The notes beneath the pieces are model-generated. The model did not search any database. It saw only the letters and a list, made by a program, of their open reading frames with translations, and was not told the origin of the DNA. From Gymnogyps californianus (Eukaryota > Chordata > Aves > Accipitriformes > Cathartidae): 64,000 nucleotides of DNA. Below, piece after piece: positions 14,801 through 27,900 of this stretch. The stretch spans positions 203,875,494 through 203,939,493 of the forward strand of contig NC_059471.1 of NCBI RefSeq assembly GCF_018139145.2. Reading direction: 5' to 3'. Position 1 is the first letter of the stretch, and each line of letters starts with the position of its first letter. Position numbers and translations under genes: made by a program.

Positions 14801-17800
14801 AAGCTTGCAGTTGAGGTGGTAAGAGGTATAGCAAAAGGGTAGAAAATAGAGAGAAAAAGGCAAAGAATAAGATGATTGGTAGTAATAACAATAATAATGA
14901 ACAAGCGATCATAATTCATAAGAATAGCCCAGATACTTACCCTTTATAAAAGGCATTCCTGCGGGCAGGAGCTCTCTCCCTCGCTGTTGACCTGCCCAAA
15001 GGATGCCACTTCACTTGCCGTGCCCCAGCGCAGCTTCTGAGCACTGCCATGGAGGATTTTGGTGCTGTGATGCCACAGGGTGTTCATTTCCACCCATCCA
15101 TGATCCTGAGGCAGTGTCAAATTGGGGTAAAGTGTTAAAGCTAGCCTTGAGGTACCAGCTGAAGCAAGTCTCCTTGACCTCTCTCCATGCAGATTAGCCA
15201 TTGCCTGCCAGAAGTTCTGAAAATGAAGAAAATGAGATGGAAATGATGTGGCTTTCATCAACATGTAGAAAACTGACACTCTTTCTGTAAACAGAAATAG
15301 GATCACAAATGATTACCTATGGGTAATCATTTACAATTTATAATGTCACTTTTCAAAGGATTTTTTTTAATCATCTCTTAGTCTTTATTTTTTTGTGTTA
15401 GGAAATACCATTATTCTTACTGAGGTTGAGAACGCGAAGCTAGTCAAGATTTAAGGATATTCCTACTGCAGCATGGAATTGGAAACAAAATTCAGCAGAA
15501 TTAACTTGGACCACATGTTCTAACACTAAATCACAAATACTTTGTTACATTGTAGAGGCAATCCCAGCAATGTAGAATAGAGCAATGTTTTATGTTTTTA
15601 AATGTTTATGACTTTCTTTTCACACAAATTTGAAGAGAGTTGAATGAGTGGCTGAGATTTTAGCATGAATATAGTTATGAATGACCCAGCAAAGTTACAT
15701 AACAGCAAGGAAAAATAATTTTTAAAAGCCTGAAGAAAGGAAAACAGAGGTAATAAGGAGCTCCAGGTACAAGGAGTGTTGTGACATACTACAATTATTT
15801 TTCTTGCTTGGGAATGACAGTGACAAGCAATGGCTTGGAACTAAAAAAATTGCCACAAGATACTTAGGAGGGAAATTCACTCTTGTTTCGGGAGTTTGTC
15901 GCGGGTTCTGCTGAAGGAGTAGTTAGGATAGGATAAGATAGAATAGAATAAGGTGGGATAGAATAGAATAAGGTTGAATAGAATAGAATAAGGTGGAATA
16001 GCATAGAATAGGGTGGAATAGAATAGAATAATTTCAGTTGGAAGGGACCTACAGTGATTATCTAGTCCAAGTACCTGACCAAGAACATGAGAAAACAGAA
16101 GGAAATCAATTATCTTATCTGAAAAAGAGAATGAGCTTTTGAAGCCTGTCATGATCAAGAACTTCGTGTAGCGCTCGGATATTTTTGTCGCCTTTTTCTG
16201 GTTCCCTTCTAATTCATCACCATTGGTATTGAACCACTGGTTAGCAACACTGGAGGCCATATTCCAGTATCAGCATAACCAGGGACGTATGAAAACTAAA
16301 TTTGTTCCTTAAACTTATTTGCCATATCCCTTTTTTAATATAACAATACAGTAAAAGGTCATATTGCTTATCCACTGTGACCACTAAATATTTTTGTCAC
16401 TATTTTCCAGTATGTTGTTTCCCCGTATTTCAGGGCAGACTGAATAGCTTGTTATTTCATGTGTACCTTTACATTTGCTTGTATTAAAGTATCTTTTTGA
16501 ATTAATGAACTTTACCAAACACTCCGTGCTACTTTTTATAACTGCCTTTGTCTCTTCATTATTTAGTTTCCCTCGATCCTGATTCCATCAGCAAATGTTG
16601 TCACCAGTAATCTTATATTTATTGCTGAAGACCAGTGAAGTTTTTGGTCATGTTAGACTTAGTAATGATGGCTAAAAGATCCCCCTAGCAAACACCCTTA
16701 TTGAATCATAAATCTCTGAAAAACTAGTTTTTAATTTTATGTTGTTTAACATTTGCTTTTAAAGTGTTCTTATTTGTGTTTTACAACGCCTTTCAAAAGT
16801 TGGAACATTTTCACAGTTACCTTTGTCAGCTTAACTGGTAACCTTGTCAAAAAGTGCAACCAGATTTTTTTGCCAAGATCTGATTTTCAGCAAAACCATG
16901 TGAACTAATTGTTTATCCGTTTATTTTTATTAGCTTTTCCATTATTTCTTCCAAGACACTCTGGTTTGGGTTTTCAGTGTGGATGCAACAGGAGCACTCA
17001 GCTAGCTTCTCTAAGTTGCCAAATATTCCAAGATTCAATTAGAAATTAATATGCTGAGACCCAATATCTTTTCAACTCTTTCGGAACTCATGGCCACATT
17101 ATCCAGGTTTGCTTATGTTAAAAAAAAATAAAAAAAAAAAATCATGATTTTTCAGCTGGCTCTTTACACTTACTGAGGGAATCAAAAAACATTTTTATCT
17201 GATTGGAGAGCGTTATCATGCTTCCTTCTTAGTATAGAAGAAATACGGAACGTTTCTGTCATTTTTGCATCGCTAATAACTATTTTACTGTCCTTTAGGT
17301 AGATACTGCTATTATTATTAGAATTTATTTTGTAAAAAAAAAAAAAATGTAAACTTGTCTTTACTGAATACAGATTTTTCTCACCTATCTTTGGCAATGA
17401 TCTGTACTCCCATTTTTCTCATTTTTACTGTTTGTTGTGTGCCCTTCCTCAGTTTTTGTTTATTGCGTGTCATTTTTATAATTGTCCTTCTCCGCAGTTG
17501 TGTTTAATAAATCTAAACAGGCTCTTCATTCAAAAAGTCTTTTTAAAATATAGTAAATAAGATTAAAAACCTTATTTTTTATTTTGCTAACAAACTTTTA
17601 AAAGAAATTCTCAATTTTCACTCAAAAAACTCAGTTTGGGAAAAGAACTGTCTTTAACCATCAAATATAAATACAAGCATTTGTGATTTATTTACTTTTT
17701 TAGTTCTGAGTAGTTGACCATTGTCACTGGTCCTGTGCAGCTTCCAATTTGCTGTTTGGTTATCGATTCATCTTTATGTGTTATGCTAAGGTGAAACTAG

Positions 17801-20800
17801 AGTTCCTTAATGTTGAATGCACTACCCACTTATATTTAAAAAAAAAAAAAAAAAAAAAAGAGACATTATCATCTGTAGCTTCTAAAATCTCAAATAATTT
17901 ACTGTAGACTGCCAGGAGTCCTATAGAATGTGTGTCTTCAAATACTGGAGTATTTTTCTTTTTTCTTCTACATTGCAATGAAGTGCATAATGAAGGTTGA
18001 CTTGTTGATCCGTAACAAAACTAAGTGAAAATGTTCCCTCCCCTGGGCTTTTTTCATTGTCACAGTGATCCATCCGTATGTGCCCTAGGATTTGAGGTTC
18101 TGGGCACTGCAAAACAGAGAAACTTTTTTCATATTTATTAACTGTATTTTGCTGCTAGACGAGATAATGAACTTGACCCTTTCACTATGTGTCAGTACTT
18201 TGAATTAAGATAGAACTTAGGCATGAAGATTTGTTCATATGTTTTTACATAGTTTTTCTATAGTAAAACGACTTGATCTAGGGTAAAAAAATTCTCCTGT
18301 TTTCAGAAAATGTAATTGCCATCTGTTTAAAAGCAAAAAAAAATTAATTCCTACCCTGAGATGTTATAATTTTTGTCTGTCATTTAACTTAATAAATTCA
18401 GAGCAGTTAAAAAAAGTAGAGGAGCAAATCCTCTCTTTCATAGCTCCATGTTTGCATTCATTGAAATATCTATGCAGTTCTGGTTTTGTGAGTAAGTTAC
18501 ATTTTTTTGCTTAGTTACTGGCCAATGCTCCACATTTCACTGCAGTCAGATGTGTATTCTGACTAGCTGACTGCTGTATTTATGGTACCACAGGATATCG
18601 AAGTTTCATATAATTTAATTCCAGTTCCAGAATATGTCTTGGTGTCTAAATCTTCTTTTTAGTTTTATACATGTATTGTTTATATCTAGGTTCATACATT
18701 TTTCTATGTTAAAATACCCTTAGAACAAAGATTAACAGCTTTCCGGTACGGGAGAGTCCGCTCCAGCCGCACTTTTTGCTTATCATCTTCAGCAGCTACA
18801 GAGAAACAGAGGTTTTGTAGTCGCCCAGGAAGGTCAGGACTTGAGTTATTTTGGATCCTGCTTCCGATGTTTCCGAAGGGTGTCCCATGGAGAATGCCAT
18901 CTCAAAGTCATCTTTTTCTGATTGTAGAAACTCCACACCTGTTAACCACTCCTTCCGTAGGAGGAATGCAGCGAAGATGCCATTTTTTCAGACACAAAAA
19001 ACTGAAATTATGTGAGACTTGTGAATGGAGGGAAGCCCCAAACCATACAGTGATGTGCAGACGGGGAAACGTTGCCTGTTTTGGGACACTGACAACAGTG
19101 TGGTCTCTGGCAAGAAACTCCGCTTACCTGAACTGCAACATGCCAGCACACTTCAGAATATATACTGATTTAGCAGCGGTTGTGTGTTTAACAAACGTCA
19201 CATGAGTAATGCACTTGTAGAAGCTCTGCACTGCCATGCAAAATTACTGCAGTGACGTGCAAGAAGCAGATTGTTCTTTGAGTACAGTTTGCTAAGGAGT
19301 AATTTCGCACTCTTTATAAATACATTCATTTAAGCATGTGCATCAAGTTAAACCTTTAAGATAATAATAGATTAAAGAATCACTGAGTTTTAAGAAGTTT
19401 TTCTGTGTGGGACAGCCTCCTCGAGTGTCACCTTTATGCTGGGGGTTAAAATTACAGAGGTTAGCTTAGTTCTGTGCAATTCAGAAAGGAAAAGATAGGA
19501 ATACTGTTAAGGAGGCTCTCATGCTTCTAGATGAGGAATTTGGTTTACCTTTTAAACATTACCATTGCATTTGTATTTAAGAAAACTTGTGTTTCTTTTG
19601 TTTACTCACTGTGGAATGATCATCTGAAAATTGTCATTTTTGCATGATCCGTGGGTGAATTTGCTTACAAGGCAGATAGTCAACTATTTGGCAAAAGCAA
19701 CTCTTCAGGCAGTGTATGGGAAGAACTGAGTGAGATGTTTTCATTTGCAGCCTCCAATGAAACCTGGGCTTAAAGCTCTGAGAATTTAGTTTTTTAAATT
19801 AATATTTTTTCTCTGGGTTTGTTTCAGTAAGGAGGGGTGTATAATTTATATATTAATTGGTAGTCACAAGACATCCAATTTTGGAGTTGTTGGGTAGGTA
19901 AAAAGCAGCTATCATTGTTGGGTATTTCCTCATGCAGATAGGAGCCGGAAATGTTAAAATAATGTTGGAGTTGTCTCAGTCTTTTTTGCTGCCAAATTGA
20001 GAAGGTAACATTTGTTAGTGTCACAAATATGCTGTGATGGTAGTTAAGTTAGGAGAAGTTATTTATTGCAAACTTTATTCTGAAAAGGACCAACTAAGCT
20101 AATAATTATATTGGGACTTTTTATTTTTAATTTCATAAGATTTTATTAAAAATACATTTTAGTAATGCTCAATTCATCAAGGATTTTAATAGTTATAAAG
20201 GGACCGCTGTTAAGATTTCTATGCTTAAAATCTCTTTTCTCCTTGTTTCCAGAACTTGTATGTCATTCAGACACATCTGAGCAAATGAATTATTTTTGTG
20301 TTTATTTAAAAATATTAATATTGTTAGCAAACTACTTTGTTATCATGGTGAGTTTAGTACAGCATACACATATCTGATATGTGCTTGTGTTAAAGGCATG
20401 AGACCATATATGTAAGGGGGTATGTTTTGCTTAGTACCAAAGACTTATTTTGTTTATGAGTAGTAGGGAATTGGATCTTAAAAAAGAATAAAAAGGTTCA
20501 TTTCATAATTCCCTACATTGCCAGGCTTTACAGATGCCTGGTTTTGTAAACATTTGGTTGAACAAAAATAGTCAATAATGGCACTAAGTATTTCATTTTA
20601 GTCTGGTCTGAAGATATTGTGTCACTTGCATCAAAATTTTTATATCTCTGGAAGGGGATTAAGTAACTGTAAATCCTTGGTACAGAAAACATAACGTGAA
20701 GATTTTTCTTTGGTTTTGCAGCGTTCCTGTTCCAGTAGTCAGTCTAGAGAAAATTCCTAACCTAGTGAAGGCAGATGGTGCCAATGTTAAAATGAATTCT

Positions 20801-21877
20801 GCAACCACTACCACCATCACCTCCTCCTCAGCCTCTTCATCCACCATACCTGCTCCAACCTTGGTTAAATCTGGTTTGACATCCAAGTCAGTGCCACCGT
20901 CACCAGAAAAGATTCTGAACGGCAAAGGAATTGTAGCTCCATCAATAGACAAGAAACACCAAAATGGCACTAAAAGCAGTAACAAGCCTTACAAAAGACT
21001 TTCAGGTGAGTGATGTTGTAGTTCATCTTTTGAGGTAGTCCGCTTTCTTCATTAATATCTCTATAGCTCAGAAATAATGTACTAATAAAATGCTGTAGCC
21101 TCTTTTGGGTTTGATTTTTTTACTGTAAGATGCCAGTTTGCATATATGAAAAAGAAAGCTTTCACACTCTTAGCATGCGTACAATATTTTCAAAGTACAC
21201 ACTCTGTTTAGCTTGAAATTAGAGTGTTTAATGTGTTTCTCAACTGGTCAAGCCAAACATAAATTTTTAAGGAAGTGAATTCATTAAAACAGAAAGGCAG
21301 AAGCCTTTCTCAAGCCATTATGTAATTTGGGTCTGTTTACAACAAAAGAACATGTGCCTTGGTTAGGTGACTTTAGTATAGTCATGGTCAAGTTGAACAG
21401 TTGAAGGTTTAAGACATTGGATTATCCACTGAGTCATGATTTTTACCAGAAAATTCTAAGAAGATATGGGAAGTGCTGGGGAAGTCTTAAAAGTCATAAT
21501 TCCCCTCCACCCCGCTCCCCCTGTGATTCACACTGGAGCGAAGACATTGTAGTGCGGGGATCTTGATCTTTCTCAGGAAGACAGGACGGTGGGGTTGCGG
21601 GAGCGACATTAAATGTGGAAATGCCCTGGATGGTCTTAGGCAGACCAGTATTGAGGATGTAGGTCCCCGTGCAAATCTGCCACCGAAGCACAGAACGCCC
21701 CTTCGTGGGAGGGCAGAGGCTCTGTTAGAAAGGTTGCCGTCCATTGGGAGGAAGAATTATTTTCCGTGGACTTCCCCAGAGGTGACCCATGCCAGCTGTT
21801 GGGCAGTGAGTAGAGAATTTGCCCCCTAAAGCTGAAAACCTATTTTTGTTCTGAATGAAAGGAAACAAAGTATTTTG

Positions 21878-21914
<37 letters not shown>

Positions 21915-24900
21915 CGAAAGTAACCAACTCAAGTTTACGGCTTCAGAAGCTGTGCAGGGTCTATTCATCAGCTGGCAGTACTTTGTGATTTGGGCAGGAA
22001 CTTCTTGTGTGTACTGAAAGGCTAATTTTGCTAACGGCAGCATGATCCGCATTAGATCGTCACTTTGGCAGAAAGGTAGTTCACATGATTTCTAAATGTG
22101 CACTAGTTATGAACCAAGTATAAGTTGTACAAGATAAATGCTTTCATTTCCAGTTAATGAGTGTGCCCTATTTTTTGACTGAATATCAGGTTTATTTTTT
22201 TCATTTTCTCAAATTTGGCAGTTAGCCTGTGGTACTGCTACCTTGGCTTGATTCCAGACCAGTGCGAGGTGTTTGCTAGGGCTGTGTGGGGTATGGAACA
22301 ACGCCATTGCCTTAAAGGATTCAGTACACTGATTGCTTTCTTAACTAGTTAAAGGTGGCATATATAGAAAACAGAACCGTTGTTCATTTATAGTGCTCCA
22401 CAAAACGAAAAAATATTATGAGAAAGTAGCTGATTAGGCTTTTAAACCTTACATTTCACTTGCTAAGATCCAATTTGTTATTCTAATAAAAACTCTGTAT
22501 ATTTTGCAGTTAATTTAAAATATTGGTTTCTTTTAACCTGTTATTTCCCTTAATGGTTTAGATGCTTCATTTAGCTAATCAATTCTGAATTCCTACTTGG
22601 GCAATTGAAACTGATACTGTTTGAGATACTTGTTTTCCTCATGTCACCACGTACCACCGCAGGGCTGTAGGTGATACTTGTACCTTTTTTGTACAAGTGC
22701 TTGCTGAAATGTGTTCATAAATGAGAATCATTTATGTAGGGCCTTCCTTCAGCTTGCTTGCTTTTTCTGTGGAGGTGACTCCATCGCTATTCTGTCTCTA
22801 AGCTGTTCCTTGCAGTGCCTTCTAGGCTAGGGAACGTTTCACTGGTGGAAATTTCTGCACAGGACTGTTTGAGCACTCTGATAGGCATTAGTTTACTTTT
22901 ATATGGTTAACAAATCCACAGAATTGATACTTTTTTTTAAAGCTCCTCTGTCATCAGATTTAGAATCTGTTCAGTCTTGCTTCTACTGCCTCATGTATTG
23001 ATGCAGCAACGCAATAATTTAGCGATGATGCAAATAGGAGAAGTCCTGAGAGCACTGTAGATGAATTGCCTGTAGATTGTGTGTCACTATGATGGATTCC
23101 TTTCCATTATTATACAGGACTGTGCAAAGGCTGAGAAAAAGATCTGGGAAGGTCAACGAGATGATTATTTTAGATAGCCCATAAATTTCATTCATTTCAC
23201 ATTAAAAGAATGAGACGGTGGCTAGGGGATTTAGGTTTCCCTCAGTCTGCTGCTGTGCAACTGTACAGCTGTTAATTTTTGAAGCTCCTTAATAGGTCTG
23301 GCCAGTTTACATCTGTTTTCTTTCCTTTTTAGCAACCTCCACTCCCTCTCACACCATTTCCCTGACTGTGGCTGAAATTTGTTTTTTTTTTTCCTTTGCG
23401 GAGAGCTGGTGGTTGTTTGGGTGATGAATGAACCTGCCCTCTTTTCAGGAGCGCTGTCATTGGTGAGAGAGAGGAAACAGCTTGTGGAACCACAAAAGAC
23501 AGTCTGTAGCTGCCCAGCATAAGTGGATCAGCGTTCCCTAGTCGCAAACTGCAAAAAAAAAAAAAAAAAAAATTTTTTTTTCCTAAATCTTCCCTAGTTC
23601 TTGTTCTCTTTGGGGTGAAGTTAAAGAATGCAGATGCCCAGTTTACACCAGGAATATCTGTTGTGTTGCAAACAGGAGTTTGAGACAATTCAGTTTTGGC
23701 CCTTCCTCTTCTTTCAGTGAGGTTATAATGAATGCTCTTTGCTTCGTCCACTGAACCTGAAGAAGTGGAATCCATTCTGGAGAAGCAGCTTTCTCAAGCT
23801 GTGCCTGTGCACAGGAATCTAGGGGTTCTCAAGCTACACATTCCCTAATACAGAGGTAGTCAGAAGCTGCATTTCGTTATTGATAAGAAGATTATAATCT
23901 TCATTTAATGTGCTGCCCAAACCAGGCACGTCTGTAGCTGGCAATTAGATGTTCACGATTTCTCCGGAACAGCCATGCATGTTTCAGCCAGGAGAAGCGG
24001 TTCCCTGTTTGTTTAGTATTTTCTGTTTCTCAGGGAAAGCATGTTATTTTGTTGTTCGGTAGATGGTGGAGGCTTCCACTTTTTCTGTCTCTAATTCCCT
24101 ATGTTGATTTTACCTCTATATGGTTTCCTAATAACTGGCTTTGCTATAATCAGTCCTGCAAGTCTTGCTTGGTTGGGACACTTACTGACAAGTAGCAATC
24201 TGGATGCTCCCAAAGGGAGCACTTTTGATTTTTGAAGTATGTTTCCCTGTTGGTCCAAAACAGTCCTCGCTTGGTGACTTTCGGAACACATTCCACAGCC
24301 TTATGATTACCCTCAGGATTTTTTATTTGAAGGCATATTTATAAGTCCATATAGTCTATTTAGTTTGGTTTTTAATTTGCATTGAGGGTTTTTAGGCGGG
24401 TGATTCAGGAAACTGTGATAGGAACATCATACACTCAAAAACCAGGAGTAATTAACTCCTTTAGTTCATGAACATGTGTTTTCATCCATTAAGTAGAAAA
24501 AAAATGTTTATTATATTTAGTCATATGCAGCTACTTTTCTGTTTCTGTTGTGCTGTAAAGGCCACAGAAACTACAACTACTTGTGACAGATTTCAGTCCC
24601 TTTGTAGATCTCGCCAAAAAAACAGTGCCAACTGTTTTTTCCAAGCTCACTTTTTGATATGTCTCTGCTAATAGGTCGATAACATAACCATTTCATGTTT
24701 GCTTTATCATTTTTAAGTCCATATAGCAGAATACATAAAACCGCTAGTAGTTTTGATATCTGGAGGACAGTTGTTGTCTAACGTAGGCTACTTGGCCTCA
24801 CGTTTCTTCTTCCGGCTGTTCTACTTGCTGTGATGCTGTCATAACATTGTAACATAGCTGTGAATTGCTGTCTTCATCTTAGCTCTGATTTGTTTGTTTA

Positions 24901-27900
24901 TAAAGAATTTTTAGACCCTCAGATTAAATGTTGTATTTCAGTACAGGACGTTTATTATATCTGAATGTAACACCACTGCATAGTTGAAATCGGCTTTGGC
25001 AAATAGTTTATATTCCACTATCAAACAAAAGCAAACCAGTCTGCCAATTAAAACATGTGATGTCAAGGTATATAAAGATAATGGTGGATTTTTTTGGTGG
25101 CATAAACTAAAAAGCATATGCCTGTAGTTTTGTTACAGCTCTGTAGTGCAAACCCTAAAATTATATTAACATAACCTAAAGGAGGTGATGCTATCTGTGG
25201 TATATAAATACTAAAATATTAATGAAAATGAAATATGCAAATACAACATATTAAATATTAATGCACTTTTAATGTTAATCATGAGTTGAACTCATGTAAA
25301 TGCCTTTTTTTCATAATCTCTGCAAACGTTAAACTCCATGCCTCCCTTCACTTAGGGAAATAAGAACTAACATACACATTATTTTTACATAGATTTAGAG
25401 GACAGATTTAGATCAATTTTGTTTTTAAAATGCCACTAGTAATTGTGCATTAACTTTTGAGACACCATGGGTTGTTTTTCAGAGTTTCTGAGTATGTCAA
25501 AGAAATGTTGTTCAAAGCACTTGTGATATTTAGTCTATATGTGTCTTAGCCAAACTCAGAAGCTAGATTTGCACATGCTGTATTTCACGGCCTCACAGGC
25601 AGTCAGCATTAGAGAAGGAATTGAACTTGCAGGTTTTTGGCTTGGTCCTGTGTTTGGGCCACTCTGTTGAGTACAGCTCTGTAAGCAGACTTATTTCTAT
25701 GAAGTCAGTGACTGAAATCCTGCTCTAAATAGTTTGAAACATGTAAGGACCAAAAAAATGCACACCTGTATGAGAGATGTACGTGGCCATGGGGTGCTGG
25801 GGTTGGGATCAGTGGTTCAGGCTGAGCCTGGTTGAATTAAGTTCTATCAGGCAAAGTTCTATAGCTACTCTGGTTAAAATTTCTGTAATAATCTATTTTT
25901 TCTCCTTTTTCTACCCACCCCCCCATCAAACAGAAAGAGAATTTGACCCAAATAAACACTGTGGAGTACTGGATCCTGAAACAAAGAAACCTTGCACAAG
26001 ATCGCTCACCTGCAAGGTATTTTTCTTAGAAGATAAAATATCAGATGCTTTGTTATAGTTTTAATCCTACCACAGTAGTTTGAGAGGTCATACCTGCTCC
26101 TGTCTTACAGACAATGGGTATGGTATTCAGACGCTGTCTTCAGGTAATTCTTTTGAGTAATTCTGTTTCTTTGAATCAGAGCATCTGCATTATTCCACTG
26201 ATATTTCTAAAACGATTTTTTTTTTCTTGTCACTTTGTTATGCAAAAAGCATTAACGTTTCATGTAGAAGCACAAGTGTTATTTTAAATGCTCCTTTTTT
26301 GGTTCATGTGTGCAACAATGTTGACGTATAGTCAATTTTTAGTAAAAAATTAACATGATTTTTGTATAATAAATTACTTGGAGGCTGCCCTCGTGATAGC
26401 AGTAAGTCTCATGTCAAAAAGTAGCAGCAATGTAAGACATTTATAATGAACATTTGTATGTGTATGGGCTGCCTGTCAGTAGAGATGATCAGTTAAATTC
26501 GCTTTAAAATGTATTCACATTTTTCAATCCAATGAAATAAATTTTTCATTGCAAGTTAAGAGCTACAATGATGTTACTACTTAATATTTTAAAATTATTG
26601 GAATTATATTTTCTGTCTTGGAAAAGGTAAGTCAATAGCCTCTATTATATGAAAATTGTTGCAAAAAGTAATTTTAGCCTTGATGTTGGCATTTCTTAAG
26701 AATGACTTCATAAATTATCAAAGATAATGTGGAATAACAGCTTTATTTCCATAACTGTGGCTAAAGTTGTTTGAAGTAGATTTTATCTTTTAGAGTTGTG
26801 GTGTATCGGAAGTATAGAGGACTCATAAACAATGTCATGCACACACAAATGCTTTTTAACCACCCTATTTTTAGACTCATTCACTTAATCATCGACGAGC
26901 AGTTCCAGGCCGTAAAAAACAGTTTGACATCCTTCTAGCTGAACACAAAGCTCGATCCAGGGAAAAAGAAGTTGCAAAAGACAAAGAGCATCCACCATCT
27001 GCAAGAGAAAGCTATCAGAGCCAGCCCACACCAGCACAAGACTCTCTGTCAGGATCTTCAGTGAACTCTGGGCAAGAATCTAAAGTAACATCTCCTGCAA
27101 AATCTAGACCACCAAATTCTGTACTTCCAAGGTAAGCAATTCTCCAGTGTGGAATGTTGCATTCTGAAGGTGCTGTAAGAAATGTCTTAGTCTTTCATAC
27201 AGTTTATTTTATAAGCATTTGGTACTTCTTTAGGCATGAAGTAAAACATATTAATATAAGAGTTTCTGCTAGCAGTAGAAGATAGACTATGCTTATCTTA
27301 TCTAAATCTCTCCATGGTAGCCTGTGGTCTGATTGGGAATGAGGTAACGAGTGGTGGCCACCGTCGGCTCAGAATCTCAGACTAACTGCATTTTTTGGCT
27401 AAAATGGTCAGTAATAATTAGGAAAGTTTACATTCAAGTTATTCTGGCACATTTGGGAATAAAAGTCTGTTTACATGAGTCAGGGTAGGTATCAGTGCTG
27501 AAATTCTGCACATCTATGTAGAATTTTTCTCTGCAAATACTTCACCAATTACATCAACGGAATGTCTTGTAAAAAAAGGTGTAATTTAGTGTAAATGACA
27601 ATGTAAGCAGCTGGTTCTTAAAACTGTTGATTTGAAACTGTCCATAGCATGTCTTTCCTCATTTTGAAGATTTTCTTTAGAAGGGACAAAAACAGTGTTC
27701 AGACAGACGGTGCAGACTTCTAAAGACATCCCTTTAGAAAAACTAGAATGAGGTATTGGATCTACTGAATTCTAATTATCCTCTGGTAAACTTCCCGTAT
27801 GTTTTGTTTGTTTGGGGGTTTTTTTGGTACTCGTTTTGGCTGGAGTAGATAGAGCTAAACTAGTTGGTTTTGTTCATGTTTACTTTGTTTCAGATTTCTT

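Larger units (their letters stand above)
11866..20721 (+). other. ATXN7L1: ATXN7L1 intron
   Basis: An 8.9-kb intron. It contains a MIR-like relic (12560-12770), an 11-bp hairpin (15307-15332), an ancient CR1/L3-like element (15937-17520), A/T homopolymers near 17333-17346 and 17839-17859, and no recognisable extra exon. The rest shows nothing I can name. Confidence 0.8.
21006..25933 (+). other. ATXN7L1: ATXN7L1 intron
   Basis: A 4.9-kb intron with a 28-T run (21883-21910), an A19/T9 block (23552-23580), an 8-bp inverted repeat (22676-22698) and a MIR-like relic (25580-25690). The somewhat GC-richer patch at 21487-21829 is open in more than one frame but has no recognisable product or splice pattern. 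Confidence 0.8.

Noticed and set aside
15877..16260. 127-codon minus-strand open frame
   Set aside because: It is the translated 20-bp tandem repeat (LFYSTLFY-type repeats) plus LINE relic, not a gene.
18867..19205. 112-codon plus-strand open frame with several cysteines
   Set aside because: Cys spacing does not fit a zinc finger I know, and it sits inside an intron without supporting signals.
23329..23775. 148-codon minus-strand open frame
   Set aside because: It contains a phenylalanine run made by the A-homopolymer and has no family resemblance.
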